Assembly: GCF_008728515.1 (NCBI RefSeq)
Contig: NC_044995.1
Coordinates: 11,605,104-11,669,103 of the forward strand
Reading direction: 5' to 3'
Source: Papio anubis
Lineage: Eukaryota; Chordata; Mammalia; Primates; Cercopithecidae
DNA: 64,000 nt
Positions 1 to 12,832 of this stretch are shown here, one piece after another. The position numbers and the translations under genes are program-made. The notes beneath the pieces are model-generated. The model saw only the letters and a list, made by a program, of their open reading frames with translations, was not told the DNA's origin and did not search any database. The first letter of the stretch is position 1. Each line of letters begins with the position of its first letter.

Positions 1-193
1 TCGGCTCACTGCAGCCTCTGCCTTCCTGGCTCCAGCGATTCTCCTGCCTTGAGCTCCTTGTATTTTTAGTAGAGACGGCGTTTCACCATGTTGGCCAGGC
101 TAGTCTTGAACTCCTGACCTCAGGTGATCTCTTCCCTGCCTTGGCCTCCCAAAGTGCTGGGATGCAGGTGTGAGCCAATCGCGACCGCCTCAG
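1..193 (-). mobile_element. Alu, cut by window edge
   Basis: An internal deletion joins 'cctgccttgagctc' to 'cttgtattttta'. Confidence 0.85.
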
Positions 194-571
194 GTTAACT
201 TTGGAATGCCCTTGGCTGAGGAAAGGGTCCATCAGTAGGTTGGGGGGCTTAGAAGTTTATTTTTTTGTTTGTTTACAATTTACAGAAATAACACTGGTTA
301 GTGATTAGGTGTACATTGTGAGGACTCCACGACCTGTTTTTTTCTTGCCTGAATTCCTCTCTAGGTGGCTTATGGAGTCGCACTTTACAAACCATAAAAT
401 CTTGTTAAACAGGTTCTTTTATTAACGCTGTATCAGGTGGCTGACTTCCCACTCATCTCTGGTATAGCATTGTGTGACGGAGAGCAGACCCCCTTAACTT
501 CAGCATTTCTTTCTACTGAGTTGCTTTAGACAAAGCAACTTTCAAATTGCCAACTAAGGAATCCTTGAGGC
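194..571. other. Unique sequence, nothing recognised
   Basis: No gene, no repeat I can name. Confidence 0.5.
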
Positions 572-841
572 CGGGCTCAGTGGTTCACGCCTATACTCCC
601 ATCACTTTGGGAAGCTGAGGCAGGCGGATTGCTTGAGCCCAGAAGTTTGAGACCAGCCTGGGCAACACAACAAGACCCTGTCTCTACAAAAAGTAAAATA
701 AAATTAGGCGGTGGTGGAGGTGCATGTCTGTGGTCCCAGCTACTTGGGAGGCTGAGCTGGGAGGATCAGATGAGCCTGACAGGTCAAGGCTGCAGTGAGC
801 CATGGTCATGCCACTGCACAACAGAGTGAGACCTGTGTCAA
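572..841 (+). mobile_element. Alu (old)
   Basis: Diverged; 'gaatcctt' stands before it and again near 918. Confidence 0.85.
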
Positions 842-868
842 AACACACACACACACACACACACACCC
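842..868 (+). repeat. (CA)n microsatellite
   Basis: Replaces the A-tail of the preceding Alu. Confidence 0.9.
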
Positions 869-871
869 CCA

Positions 872-1985
872 CCAAGAAACGTTTTCAGTATGCAGGAAGG
901 AGTGAACCAAGAAAAGAATCCTTAAAACCCACTATGATTGTAAGCCTCTTACTTCAAGATGTCCATGGGTTCAGGCTGAACTCGTGTAGACCCTCAGTGT
1001 ATTGATTTATGAGTTTGCCTGCAATTCCTGACTCCTGGAAATGTGTAGAACCAAAGTGGAACCCGACCACCTCAGGTGCGCCTCCTCAGGACCTCTGGAG
1101 ACTGTGTAATCCCAGGCTTCGGTCACTCATCCTGGTTCACAATAAACCTCTTTAAACATTTGGCGGAATGTGGTGCTTACTGCCGACAATTGTCAAGCTA
1201 TAGGTATGGGTGTTAGTGTCCCACTGGGGATCGTTTAAAGTGCAACTACTTATGGCAATAGCAAGCAGTTTCAAGAGATTCTCAAAGCCGGGAGGAGTGT
1301 GTGATTGCTGCGTCATTTTAATGCTTCTTGGGGCCCTGATCCTTTGAAAGCCCTTGCATTCCTCAGACAGAAGTTCTTTCCTTTCCTTAATCTCCAGCCC
1401 TGTCTCTACAGCTATATCCACTTCAATATCTATTATTATCTGTCTCCGTAAGTTGTCAACTCCAATGAGAACAAAGACTACATCTGTGTTGGATGCTGCC
1501 GCCTCGCAAAAGGTCTGGCAAACAGGAGGCAATCAACAAATATCTGTTGGTATAATCAGTCAATCAAATGACTAATCTTCAGACAACAAAGGCTGTTTGT
1601 ATCATCAGTGCTGGCGGCTGCCACAGAACAGAAACCTGTGATTTCCACGCCTGTTGGCAAAGGCACACATGGCTGGTTTTTCTTCAGGGACATCATTTTA
1701 AATGTACACATTTTAAGTTTTAATATGCCCTAAGGATGCGCCCAACCTGAATCCCCGATGGGGTACAGCAGGCCTGCGTCCTCCGCCTGCTGGACTCCTC
1801 TCCCATTGCCCTATGCTGGTCCTTAGCAGCCTTCGCTGGGGGTCTGAGATGCAGGCAGACTCTGCCTGTTGCCATGGAAACTGCATCCAAGAGATGGGGA
1901 GGAGGCCGAGAGGCACTCAGAGGATGGAACTTTCCAGGCTGCATGTGGGTTAGAGTCCCAAGCTGCCATACAAATGAGTCCCCAT

Positions 1986-2024
<39 letters not shown>

Positions 2025-2047
2025 TGTGAGGAGAGTGAATGAAAATA
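872..2047. other. Unique sequence with possible LTR remnant and TG repeat
   Basis: 1040-1165 ('aggacctctggagactgtgt', 'aataaacctctttaaa') looks like the end of an old LTR. X-box 1 lies at 1868. (TG)n covers about 1989-2016. Open frames are short and unconvincing. Confidence 0.4.
1868..1881 (+). promoter_or_regulatory. RFX X-box-like palindrome 1
   Basis: 'gttgccatggaaac' fits the X-box GTTRCCATGGYAAC with one mismatch, in non-Alu DNA. Confidence 0.5.
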
Positions 2048-2345
2048 CGGCTGGGCATGGTGAGTCACACCTGTAATCTCAGCACTTTGGGAAGCCGCGG
2101 CAGGAGGATCACCTGAGGTCAGGAGTTCAAGACCAGCCTGGCCAACGTGGTGAAAACCCGTCTCTACTAAAAATACAGGAATTAGCTGGGCATGGTGGTG
2201 GGGCCTGTAATCTCAGTTACTCGGGAGGCTGAGGCAGGATAATCTCTTGAACCTGGGAGGAAGAGGTTGCAGTGAGCCTAGATTACACCATTGCACCCCA
2301 GCCTGGATGACCAGAGCAAAACTCTATCTCAAAAAAAGAAAATTT
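2048..2345 (+). mobile_element. Alu
   Basis: Full length, tail broken by T-run. Confidence 0.9.
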
Positions 2346-2363
2346 TTTTAATAAAAAATAAAA

Positions 2364-3757
2364 TGGTGGGGAGGGCAACTGACACTACGATATGCTTAGA
2401 ATTATTCATGAAGGAATGCGTAACAGATGTGGCTTCCGGGAGGGGTGTCGGCTGCCTTGGGGTGAGGGCATGATGTTTAATTTTCATTACACAATGTTTC
2501 CCCCCAAAATTATTTCAGTCGCAGAGTGAAAATCACATCTTAAAATGTAATTTTGACTCTGCGAATGTGTCACCACTTCAAAATGAAGGAAATTAAATCC
2601 AAAACAATATGGGTTGCTTTACTTCTCTCCGCAGAACTTATCAAAGCCTGTCATCCTATTACATATGGGGGCTCCCCGGGTGTTTTGTGTGGCAGCCCCA
2701 TCTAAGCCAACCCTATTAAAGAGGCACTGCAGGTGTTTTCTTCATCAGTACTGTCTCCCTAGAACAATGCCAGCAGCTCGAAATAGATATAGCATTAATA
2801 TATTCATAAAACTATCTATGTGAATCATCTATATTGATCGAATTGATCTTTGTGCAAAAGTTAAATGGTTTAATGAACGAAGGAATAAAAGGGAGGACAG
2901 ATATCATTTCTGTCACCGGTCGTTTCTGGCGAGCTGAGGTTTCTACCAGAGGCTGCAGAGACCCCCCCCACCCCGCATAGGCCTGTTTCCCTGCCCTGTT
3001 CCGTAAAGACCCCTGTCTGAGGATGCGTTTTAACTGCATCAAAGTCGTGAGTGGACTACGAATGCACCCACCCCCCACCCCATTCCCACCTGGTTCCTGG
3101 GAGGCTCGGCCCCCTCAGAGATCTCACCTGGCGACAGCTGTTGCCATGGAAACCGCGGGGCAGCGGAGGGGCTGCGCCAGTGCGGGAGGGATGCGGGGCC
3201 TGGACTTTTCTAGGCTCAGGGCTTAGCCTGTGCATGCCTGCGGGTTCAGATCCCAGGCCTCACCGCGGGGGCTCCCTAAAGACTTGGGGGCTGGGTACGC
3301 AGAAGACGGGCTGGGGGAGGCCTCTTCTCCTCCACCCTGAACCCTCCATGGGCCTAGGGGCTAACCCAGGCTGGGTCCAAGGCAGGGTTTGCCAAGGCGG
3401 CCCTAAGCCCCCGCCCTCACTGCAGAATCACCCGCAAGGCGGATTAAACACGCGGCTCCCGGGCGACACCTTAGAAAAACGTTTCTGGAGTCTTTCACGT
3501 GTGTCCTCACGCCAGTCATTTCTCTCTTATTTTCTCCAAATAACTTGTCTGGGCCTGAAATCCTTTTTTTTTTTTTTTTTAATTCCTTTATCTGTGGTTC
3601 CCCATCCTTGCTGACTGTTGGTGAGTTTCCTGAGCAGAGCTGTGTCGGTCTTCATGGCTGCACTCTCACTGCCTTCAACAGACCTTGGCACAGGCAGGGC
3701 CTCAGTGCACATGACCTGACTGCAGTGAATGAATGAATGGATTCCGGCGTTCCTGTG
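2364..3757. other. Unique sequence, GC-rich at 3050-3470
   Basis: No supported gene. The 187-codon frame starting at 3051 lacks recognisable domains and runs into a T-tract at 3562-3580. X-box 2 lies here. Confidence 0.5.
3140..3153 (+). promoter_or_regulatory. RFX X-box-like palindrome 2
   Basis: Same 14 bases as site 1, in a GC-rich stretch; surrounding sequence is unlike site 1. Confidence 0.5.
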
Positions 3758-3759
3758 CT

Positions 3760-4045
3760 CTTTTTTTTTTTTTTGAGATGGAGTCTTGCTCTGTCTCCCC
3801 AGCTGGAGTGCAGGGTCTCAATCTCGGCTCACTACAGCCTCCACCTCCCGGGTTCAAGCTGTTCTCCCACCTGTAGCTGGGATTACAGGCGCCTGCCACC
3901 ATGCCGGGCTAATTTTTTTGTTTTTAGTAGAGATGGGGTTTCATCGTGTTGGCCAGGCTGGTCTCGAACTCCTGACCTCAAGTGATCCACCCGCCTCGGC
4001 CTCCGAAAGTGCTGGGATTACAGATGTGAGCCACCGTGCTCTGCG
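3760..4045 (-). mobile_element. Alu
   Basis: T-run 3761-3776, ends 'ccaccgtgctctgcg'. Confidence 0.9.
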
Positions 4046-4261
4046 TGGTGTTCTATCATAATTTCACAGGAGGAGGTTGGAATGGAGCCTATTTTCTGGT
4101 TTCTTTTGGTCACCAAGGGAGGTAAAATTAATCCTGACTCCTACCCACTTCTTCACCTTCCTCCTCGAAGGGAGGACTCAGGCTTCAGGTCAGGGATGGG
4201 GCACTCAGTGGAGATCTGGGTTCTCACTGTGGGTCTGCAGGTGCTGGGCACACGCTCGCCT

Positions 4262-4450
4262 CTCTTACACAGGTGACACGGCCTGGATTTGGGTCTGCGC
4301 TGGGCCACCCATTAGCAGTGCGTCTCAGGGCCAGTCACGTAACCACCCCGTGCCTCAGTTTCCTCATCTGTAAAATGGGCATAACAATAATGTCCACCCT
4401 GTAGGGTCATTATGAGGACTGAGAGGGAAACACGGGTGAGCACGCAACAG
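4262..4450 (+). repeat. MIR
   Basis: 'tgcctcagtttcctcatctg' followed by 'taaaatgggcataacaataa', the MIR core. Confidence 0.8.
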
Positions 4451-4554
4451 GGAGCTCACACGAGATGGTTCTCGGTAAGAGTCAAAATACTTAGAGTTCA
4501 TGGTTTTTCATTTCATCAACATATCTTCTTCATGTACATATACATTTCAATGAT

Positions 4555-4765
4555 TCTAGATTGGGAGTGATGTTGTGCCCCAGGGGACATTTGGCAATGC
4601 CTGGAGGCATTTTTGGTTGTCACAATTGGGTGGGAGGCATTGACACTCGCATTTCATGGGTAGAAGCCAGGGTAGCTGCTCAACATCCCACAAATGCACA
4701 GCGCAGAGCCGTTACCAAGAGTCACCCAGCCCCACGTGCCAATAGTGCCGAGTCTGTGAATCCCT
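4555..4765 (+). mobile_element. MER20 (hAT-Charlie)
   Basis: 'caggggacatttggcaatgc', 'catttttggttgtcacaatt' and 'aatagtgccgagtctg' in order. MER20 copies are known to act as regulatory elements in placental mammals. Confidence 0.82.
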
Positions 4766-4911
4766 GGTATGTGTACATCACATTTATAACAGTCTAAAGC
4801 AGGGAGAAATAAAGAAATGTTATATGAGCCACACATATTTAAAGTTTTCTGGTATCTATGTTAATAAAGTAAAAAAGAAACAGGTAAAAATAATTTGAAG
4901 GCTGTATCTTG

Positions 4912-5493
4912 GCCGGGCATGGTGGCTCATCACTGTAATCCCAGCACTTTGGGAGGCTCAGATGGGTAGATCAACCTGAGGTCAGGAGTTCGAGACCAGC
5001 CTGGCCAACATGGTGAAACCTTGTCTGTACTAAAAATACAAAAATTAGCTGGGCATAGTGGCGGGCACCTGTAGTCCCAGCTACTTGGGAGGCTGAGGCA
5101 GGAGAATCACTTGAACTCAGGAGGCGAAGGTTGCAGAAAGCTGAGATCACGCCACTGCACTCCAGCCTGAGTGACAGAGCGAGACTCCATCTCAAAAAAA
5201 AAAAAAAAATCCACTTGTGGCTAGGTGCGGTGGCTCATGCCTATAATCCCAGCACTTTGGGAGGTTGAGGCAGGTGGATCATTTGAGGTTGAGTTCCAGA
5301 CCAGCCTTACCAATATGGTAGTACCCATCTCTACTAAAAATTCAAAAATTAGCCAGCATGGCAGCATGCACCTGCAGTCCCAGCTGCTTGGGAGGCTGAG
5401 ACAGGAGAATTCCTCAAACCCAGGAGGCAGAGGTTGCAGTGAGTCGAGGCAACAGGGCAAGACTCGGTCTCAAAATAAATAAATAATAAAAAT
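4912..5493 (+). mobile_element. Two tandem Alus
   Basis: Boundaries 4912-5209 and 5219-5493; 'cacttgt' precedes and follows the second. Confidence 0.9.
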
Positions 5494-7399
5494 TAAAATT
5501 CACTTGTAACTGCTGCTAATCTGAGTGTGTAATCAGGGGAAGTCAAATCTGTGCTCTTAAGCTGTAATCCTCAAGCTTGGCCCAAATAAACTCTGAAATT
5601 AATTTTGCCTCATCTTCTTCCTTTTAGGTTGAAAGGATAGAGATAGGGATAGAGACACACACGTGCATACGTATTTTACCATAATCTACTTGTACATAGA
5701 TAGTATCATGCAGAACAAAATTTTCTGTAGTTTTGTCTTTTGACATCGGAAAGCACAGCTCTAAAAACTACTAAGAAAAAAATATATCAGGGTAAAAAGA
5801 AAAAGAGTGGCAGATTGTGACAGTGAATGGAATACTTTGCACAAAATATTTTCTTTCTGGACGTCCCCGTCGTAGCCAGGAATTGACATTTCGACAAGCC
5901 CCCGTCTGAACCAGGTGACCACCTTGGTGGTAGACCCCAGGCAGGCAGGCAGGGAGTCCTGGGATCCTCCCAACAGCCCTGCTAGCTAGGGATGGTGATC
6001 ATACCCACTGCAGAAGAGTGGACCGAGACGTCAGAGGGGAAAGCAATGACCAAAGATCAGATTGTGCCTCTCCATCTCTTCCCAAATAATAAATACAGGT
6101 GTTTATTGAACGCCTGCTCTGTGCCCACACAGGGCTTTCACATCCACTCATCGTGTGCTCAAGGGCATGGAAAATTCCAGCCTGCAAGCCTTGCTTGCCC
6201 CGTCCCGTCCCCCACACTGCAGTGGTTTCCATAGCAACAGTCTTGGTCGCAAACATCCCTTGAGCCCCCTGAAAGGAAGGAGGAGTAGTTGATGTTGGAA
6301 TAGGCTGGGCTGAGGGTGGTGGGACGAGGGGAAGGATTGAATTCTGCGATTCCCACCCCACCCCGTGTTCCCAGTTCACTCAAGCCTTTAGGGTTCGTTC
6401 AAGGTCTCCTCAAATGGGGTTTTCGTAGAAGAACAAAAAAGGACCTGGGCATGCAAGCAGCTGCTGGCTCAAAAAAAAAAAAAAACAAATAGAAATCCCG
6501 GGTTTTCCGTGGAGCAGCTGCCACAGACGCCTGTGACTCCCCCAGCACCTATGCCCACCTTTCAGCCGCGCCTCATTCCTCCTTCAACACAACTTGACAG
6601 AGAGCGTGTTAGGTGCCAGGGACGATGTTAGGCGCTTGAGCACAATTTCAAAAACCTGCTATGACGAATAAAAATTGGTCTGTAAAAGACTCAAGTATCT
6701 CCCCCCTCAAAAAAACACAAATGCATGGGGCCCTCTTATTCTCACTTCAAAAGACGTGGGTCCCCTGTTTTCTGGCACCTGGGAACCCCAAACACCTTGA
6801 GGAACTAGGAGGAAATGAACGAAACCGAAGACTCAACCATCACCCAGGACCCAGTTTACATTACTTCTGAGATCGGCGGAGTGGGGGCAAGTGGCCGGTG
6901 GAGACTATTAGGGGAGACGCATTCAGAAATGAACTGCTGTCGATTGCAAGACGCCGCGATGATTCATCCCAACTCAAAAATCTCAGGACAGGTGCTTCCC
7001 AGTTGAACGCTTGATGGCTGGAGAGATTCTCAATAATTGCACACGGCAGAAAAACAAGCAGATGGTCTGTGGAACGCGCAGCTTATGAGCTAATGTTTGT
7101 TTCTTTTTTCTCTTCCATGAAACTGCATAAACTGTCAATGTTTTCTTCTAATGATTATGGGCCTTTTCACAGATTACTTTTTTCCAAAAGCATGCCCATT
7201 CTGGCTCTAAAATATCATGGTCCTCAATAGATGGTGGCAGTTTAGAGGGAAGAGTTTGTGCAGAAGGCCATGGAGAATAAACTTAAGGCGTTTGTCTTCA
7301 GAGAGAGTTTATGTCATTACTCCTAGCAGAATGAATACAGGCTGAAGAATTAAAAGAGAATGACAAAAACCCACACAGATAGGTGTTCTGAAATACGGG
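5494..7399. other. Unique sequence with MIR-like fragments
   Basis: A MIR-like piece near 6085-6165 ('tttattgaacgcctgctctg') and another near 6600-6650; X-box 3; A-run 6471-6485. No gene. Confidence 0.45.
6225..6238 (-). promoter_or_regulatory. RFX X-box-like palindrome 3
   Basis: Reverse strand reads GTTGCTATGGAAAC, one base from sites 1 and 2. Confidence 0.48.
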
Positions 7400-7690
7400 C
7401 CAGGTGCAGTGGTTCACACCTGTAATCCATGCACTTTGGGTGGCCCAGGTGGGTGGATCACCTGAGGTCAGGAGTTGGAGACTAGCCTAGCCAACATGGT
7501 GAAACCTGTCTCTACCAAAAAGTACAAAAAAACACGGGCTAATCGCACAGTGCCCTAGGAATGGAGCTACCTAGGGAGGCTGAGGCAGGAGAATCACTTG
7601 AATCTGGATGGGCGGAAGGTGGAGTGAGACTTATGCACTGACCTTAGCCCAGTGGACAGAGTGAGAACCTGGTCCCAAATAAACAATAAA
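7400..7690 (+). mobile_element. Alu, strongly diverged
   Basis: Recognisable through 'cacctgaggtcaggagttgg' and tail AAAT units. Confidence 0.8.
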
Positions 7691-7700
7691 TAAATAAATG

Positions 7701-7850
7701 AAGGAAAGGAAAGGAGGGAGGGAGGGAGGAGTGGAGGAAGGAAGGAAGGAATGGAAGAAGGAAGGAAGGAAGGAATATGGAAGGAAGGGAAGGAAGGGAA
7801 GGAAGGAAGGAAGGAAGGAAAGAAAGAGGAAAGAAAGAGAAAAGAAAGAT
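7701..7850 (+). repeat. (GGAA)n microsatellite
   Basis: Impure GGAA/GAAA tract after a diverged Alu tail. Confidence 0.9.
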
Positions 7851-7854
7851 TGAT

Positions 7855-8452
7855 TGTTAGGGAAACAGGAGCACAGGAGAGCCAGGGTGACACCATTTTA
7901 AAATCAACTCCACCTTAAAACTAGCAAGGTACCTTCCTTGCCAGTCATGCGCCACAGTCCTCAGATGTTTACAGCTAAGGGAGCAGCTAGCAGCTTAATA
8001 ACACCTGCAAGACAAACGTCTACCACAACAAAATGTCCAGATGTCCTGATATCACATAACAGTATTTGCTTTTAAGATGATTAAATGGTGAGACCTGGGC
8101 TTTAAAAAAAAAAGATGATTATAGTTATGTTTTGATGCACTTTCACACTAAAATGCCAAGGATAGCTTTCTTTCCATCAGCAAAGTATTTAATAAAACAT
8201 TTTGTCCCGCTGTCAGCCCACCCGCATGCAGACATAGCTCAGCCTTTAGACAAGGCTCCTACAGAAGAGTTTAAAACCAAGACGGCGAGCTCCTTCTCTT
8301 GTTTTCTGAGGACGCCCTGCCCTGTAACTGAGCAGCTTGCAATAAACAATCTCTGCTCACTGCATTCTTGAGGTTCACCTTGAACTCCTTCCCATAACAG
8401 ATCCACGAACCCTTTCTTGGGGTCTGGATCAAGACCCCTTTCTCCAGCAACA
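7855..8452 (+). mobile_element. Solo LTR candidate (ERV1 class)
   Basis: Begins TGTTAGGG, ends CCAGCAACA, about 600 bases. AATAAA at 8341 is followed by 'ctctgctcactgcattc', and the end resembles the U5 'ggtctggatc..gacccctttc' of primate ERV1 LTRs. No viral genes. A target duplication is not evident. Confidence 0.55.
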
Positions 8453-8528
8453 AAATCACGCGGAGTGTACTCTGTTGAGCCCAGGTGCCTTGCGCTCACA
8501 ATCATGTTTGTGAAATCGATGCATGTGG

Positions 8529-8812
8529 CCGGGCGTGGTGAGTCACCTGGCCTTGGGAGGCGAAGGTGGGCAGGTCACCTGAGGTCGGGAGTTCGAGACC
8601 AGCCTGACCAATATGGAGAAACCCTGTCTCTATTAAAAATACAAAATTAGCCAGGCGTGGTGGTGGACGCCTGTAATCCCAGCTACTCGGGAGGCTGAGG
8701 TGGGAGAATTGCTTGAACCCGGGAGGCAGAGGTTGCAGTGAGCAGAGATTGTGCCACTGCACTCCAGCCTGGGCAACAAGAGTGAAACTCCATCTCAAAA
8801 CAAAAAAAAAAT
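8529..8812 (+). mobile_element. Alu
   Basis: Lacks about 20 bases after 'gagtcacctgg'; worn duplication gatgcatgt / gacgcacgt. Confidence 0.88.
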
Positions 8813-10007
8813 AAATTGACGCACGTGAGCGTGTGTGCCTGTGGGATTGTTCCACGTTGTTGGGACCGTTTGCTTCATTGTTGTGTAATTTTCCCTGGCA
8901 TGAATGTATTTTCCATGTATTTATGTGTTCTATGTCACAGATACTCTTTTGAGGACTAGTGATCTCAAGTCCACAGTGTTGATTTTTTACATTTTATACA
9001 CCTGTGTCACGACCAGTTGATAAGGATACAGAACATCCCGGCACACCACCAATTTCCACCTACCCCTCCCCGTGCTGTAGCCCTGTGCTCCCTCAGCCCC
9101 AGATGCAACGTTTTTCTGATTTCTGTCGTCATTGATTGCTCTGTCTGTTCCAGGACTTCCTGTAAGTGGAAACATACACTGCACATACACTATACGTATA
9201 TGCACACATACATTCTTACATGCTTTAGAATTCGTTTATGTGTATGTGGGGACACATGTGCATATATTTTTTATCTGCATGTAGGATCACTGTGAATGTG
9301 ACACGTGATCCATCTGTTACAGGCATGAGGTCAATGACTCCAACACCCACCAGCAGGCTTGCCGCACGTGTTGTGATTTTTACCATGTGAACTGCTCTTG
9401 CCAAAATCCTGAACTAAACAAAGAGATGTCTCCTCCTGATCTATTGCAGTATCGAAGTTTTGAGAAGTTCTGCATGTATTAAAGTTGGCAAAGAATCCTT
9501 TCTATGTGCATGCAAAGTGAATTGCTGATTATAACATAATGTAGCTGATTAGAAGCAGGGTTTTCACTTACACCCGTGTCTAGCAGGAGGCTGATGAGTT
9601 CCAGAGGACTCACGATGCTTGGCCAGGAGAGATGGTTTCAAGGTTACAGAGCCCTCGCATCCAGGGATCCTGAGAGCTTCATGCACACCCCTAGTCTGTG
9701 TGGCAATCAAAGATGCCTCCAGAGTTTTCAGAATCGCCCCATAGAGGAAGTGACATTTCCGTTAAGAACCACAATCTGCACCGGGAATGGCAAGCTTATC
9801 CTGTACAAGGTAACAAAGCAAACATTTAAGGTATTTGTTGCAACTTCTTACCTCTGCCAGGGTAGGCCAAAAGCAGCCATAGACATGATGCAATCAAATG
9901 GTTGTGGACGTGTGCCCACATTGTGATATTTACGACATCAGGTGGCCATCAGATTTGGCCAGTGGGCAAGAGTTTGTTGAACCCTGCTCTAAAGGACTTT
10001 TAGGGGC
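8813..10007. other. Unique sequence, old repeat traces
   Basis: The 116-codon frame 9576-9926 has no recognised domain. 9900-9990 ('gatatttacgacatcaggtg', 'gggcaagagtttgttgaacc') looks like an old transposon end. Confidence 0.4.
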
Positions 10008-10295
10008 TGGGGACGGTGGCTCACACCTGTAATCCCAGCACTTTGGGAGGCCGAGGTGGGTGGATCACCTGAGGTCAGGAGTTCAAGACCAGCCCGAGTA
10101 ACATGGTGAAACTCCGTCTCTACTGAAAATACAAAATTGGCCGGGCATGGTGGTTTGCACCTGTAGTCCCAGCTACTCGGGAGGCTGAGATAGGAGAATC
10201 GCTTGGACCCAGGAGGCAGAGGTTGCAGTGAGCCGAGATCGCACCACTGCACCCCAGCCTGGGCAACAGAACAAGACTCTGTCTGAAACAAATAA
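10008..10295 (+). mobile_element. Alu
   Basis: 'ttttaggg' on both sides. Confidence 0.9.
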
Positions 10296-10300
10296 AGTCC

Positions 10301-10722
10301 TTTTAGGGAATACAAGGGGGATGTATCCCAAGGGTGGAAGCCCTGCTCCGGTTTTCCGGGGTGGAAGGAGGTGGATCGGGAGTCTCTGCAGTGCCTCAGG
10401 CTGTGAAGCCTGACTTCAGGTGTTCACCAGCGTGTCCTGTTCTTTTGTCCAGCCCCAGCCTCAGTGTCGCTGTGAAGGTATTTTTCAGATGAGATTCACA
10501 TTTACAATCACTTAAATCAAGTAAATCAAGTAAGAGAGTGTGGCCTCCACAATGTAGTGGGCCTCATTCAGTCAGCTGAAGGCTGAAAGAGTGAAACCTA
10601 TGGCTTCCTGGAAAGAAAGAAATTCTGCCTGAAGGCTGTAGTCACAGAGAAATCCTGACTGAACTTCTAGCCTGCTCTACAGATGTTAGACATACCAGCC
10701 CCACAATCACAGGAGCCCGTTT
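10301..10722. other. Unique sequence, nothing recognised
   Basis: No frame or repeat that I can support. Confidence 0.4.
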
Positions 10723-11017
10723 CTTTTTTTTTTTTTTTTGAGATGGAGTCTCACTCTGTCCTCCAGGCTGGAGTGCAGTGGCGCGATCTCTGCTCACTGC
10801 AAGCTCCACCTCCTGGGTTCACACCATTCTCCTGCCTCAGCCTCCCGAGTAGCTGGGACTACAGGTGCCCGCCACCATGCCTGGCTAATTTTTTGAATTT
10901 TTAGTAGAGACAGTTTCACCGCATTAGCCAGGATGGTCTCGATCTCCTGACCTCGTGATCCGCCTGCCTCGGCCTCCCAAAGTGCTGGGATTACAGGCAT
11001 GAGCTACCACACCTGGC
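10723..11017 (-). mobile_element. AluY-like
   Basis: Flanks 'gagcccgtttctt' and 'gagccaatttctt'. Confidence 0.9.
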
Positions 11018-12227
11018 CCACAAGAGCCAATTTCTTAAAATAAATGTTGATAGATGGATAGATGGATAATTATCTTTCTATAGATATAGATATATAGAGA
11101 CATGTACATTTCCTTCTCCAAGGGAGACCAACATCCTTGGTGAGGCTTGCTTGCCAGGTCACCATTAATATAGACAGAAAACCTATTCAGAAAGAAAGAT
11201 AAGTATGTAGACCATATTTTTGAGCCCTGTCTCTCTGAGAGAGAGAGAGAGAGAGAACCTATTGGTTCTGTTTCTCTGGAGAACCCTGACTGATGACACA
11301 GGCCTAAGTTAACAGTGATCTGGTCTTGGGCAGATAAATATAAATATGTACACCATATTTTTGAGATATATGTAGGCAACAGGGGAAGATAAAGTTGACT
11401 CCACGGGACTTGCAGGGAGGGAAGTACGTGAAGAATTACTTGTAGGTTTTTGTCTCAAGCAACTAAATGGACCTTGACAACATTTGATGAGACGGGCCAG
11501 CCTGAAAGGCAAGAGAGAGAAATTGAGGTGGTTCCTGTAACCATCTGCAGGGTATGTGATGGAGGCACTGGGAAAGGAGAAGGAGCAGGAGAGGAATTGG
11601 TGAGAGGCGACGTGGAAAGAATACAAGTACAGAGAGCTTGTGCTCAAGGAGAAAGAGCAGCTGGGATGTTTACCATCTCTCCAGCGGCCAGATAAAACCT
11701 CAGCTCTCGAGTCCGCAGCGGAATTTTCCACCAAGCTAAAGGCCAGGAGGAATTCCAAGAATTATATACATCACCATGTAATTAAGGATGGGAAGGTTTT
11801 TCTCTTAGACACTAAACAATGTGGACAGTGTTGCAGAGACGTCTGTTTAAAATCACATTTCTCTAAATAGCCATCTGTTTCACAGATTATTCCTGGATTC
11901 GATCCTCCACAATTTTCAGTCAAATTTTGAGAGCTGACAACATTTAATTTTATAATCTGCAGGTTTCGTGTCTTTACAAGTTTTTAGCGTAGAGTCTGGC
12001 ACACAATAAGGGCTCAGTGGAATTACTGTGAAATCCTGCTTCCTGACATAGTCAATAAAGGAACAAAACATTTCACATTACCTAATTTGTACTCTCTTCT
12101 TAAAAAATATAGAGATGTATTACAATTATATAAATTAAATTTATAAATTATAAATTTAAACATTATATATTATGTAACTTATGTATTAAATATAAAAAGA
12201 CATTAAATGTATTATATGTAAAAATGT
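11018..12227. other. Unique and old repeat sequence
   Basis: GATA-like units near 11050, (GA)n at 11237-11257, then 'gttctgtttctctggagaac', common in old mammalian repeats. AT-rich from 12100. The 149-codon minus frame at 11309-11758 shows no domain. Confidence 0.4.
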
Positions 12228-12228
12228 A

Positions 12229-12832
12229 CTGGGCATGGTGGATCATGCCTGTAATCTCAGCACTTCGGGAGGCTGAGGAGGGTGGAAGGTTTGAGCCCAG
12301 GAGTTTGAGAGCAGCCTGGCTGACATAGCAAGACCCGGTCTCTACAAAAAATACAAAAAGTAGCCAGGTGTGGTGGCACACACCTGTAGTCCCAGCTACT
12401 CGGGAGGCTAAGGTGAGAGGATCACTGGAGCCCATGAAGTGGAGGTTGTAGTGAGCCGTGATTGCCCACTGCACTCCAGCCTGGGTGACAGAATGAGACC
12501 CTGTCTCAAAAAAAAAAAAAAAAAAAAAAACAGGCTGGGCACGTGGTGGCTCATGCCTGTAATCCCAGCACTTTGGGAGGCCGAGGTGGAAGGATCACGA
12601 GGTCAGGAGATCGAGACCATCCTGGCTAACACAGTGAAACCCCATCTCTACTAAAAATACAAAAAACTAGCCAGGCGTGGTGGCGGGCACCTGTAGTCCC
12701 AGCTACTTGGGAGGCTGAGGCAAGAGAATGGCATGAACCCGGGAGGCAGAGGTTGCAGTGAGCCGAGATCGCACCACTGTACTCCAGCCTGGGGGACAGA
12801 GCCAGACCCTGTCTCGGAAAAAAAAAAAAAAG
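12229..12832 (+). mobile_element. Old Alu followed by AluY
   Basis: Boundary at the A-run near 12531; the second has 'gatcacgaggtcaggagatc'. Confidence 0.9.

Noticed and set aside
3051..3614. 187-residue protein
   Set aside because: GC-rich non-repeat DNA, no domain, ends in a T-run; no splice or conservation evidence.
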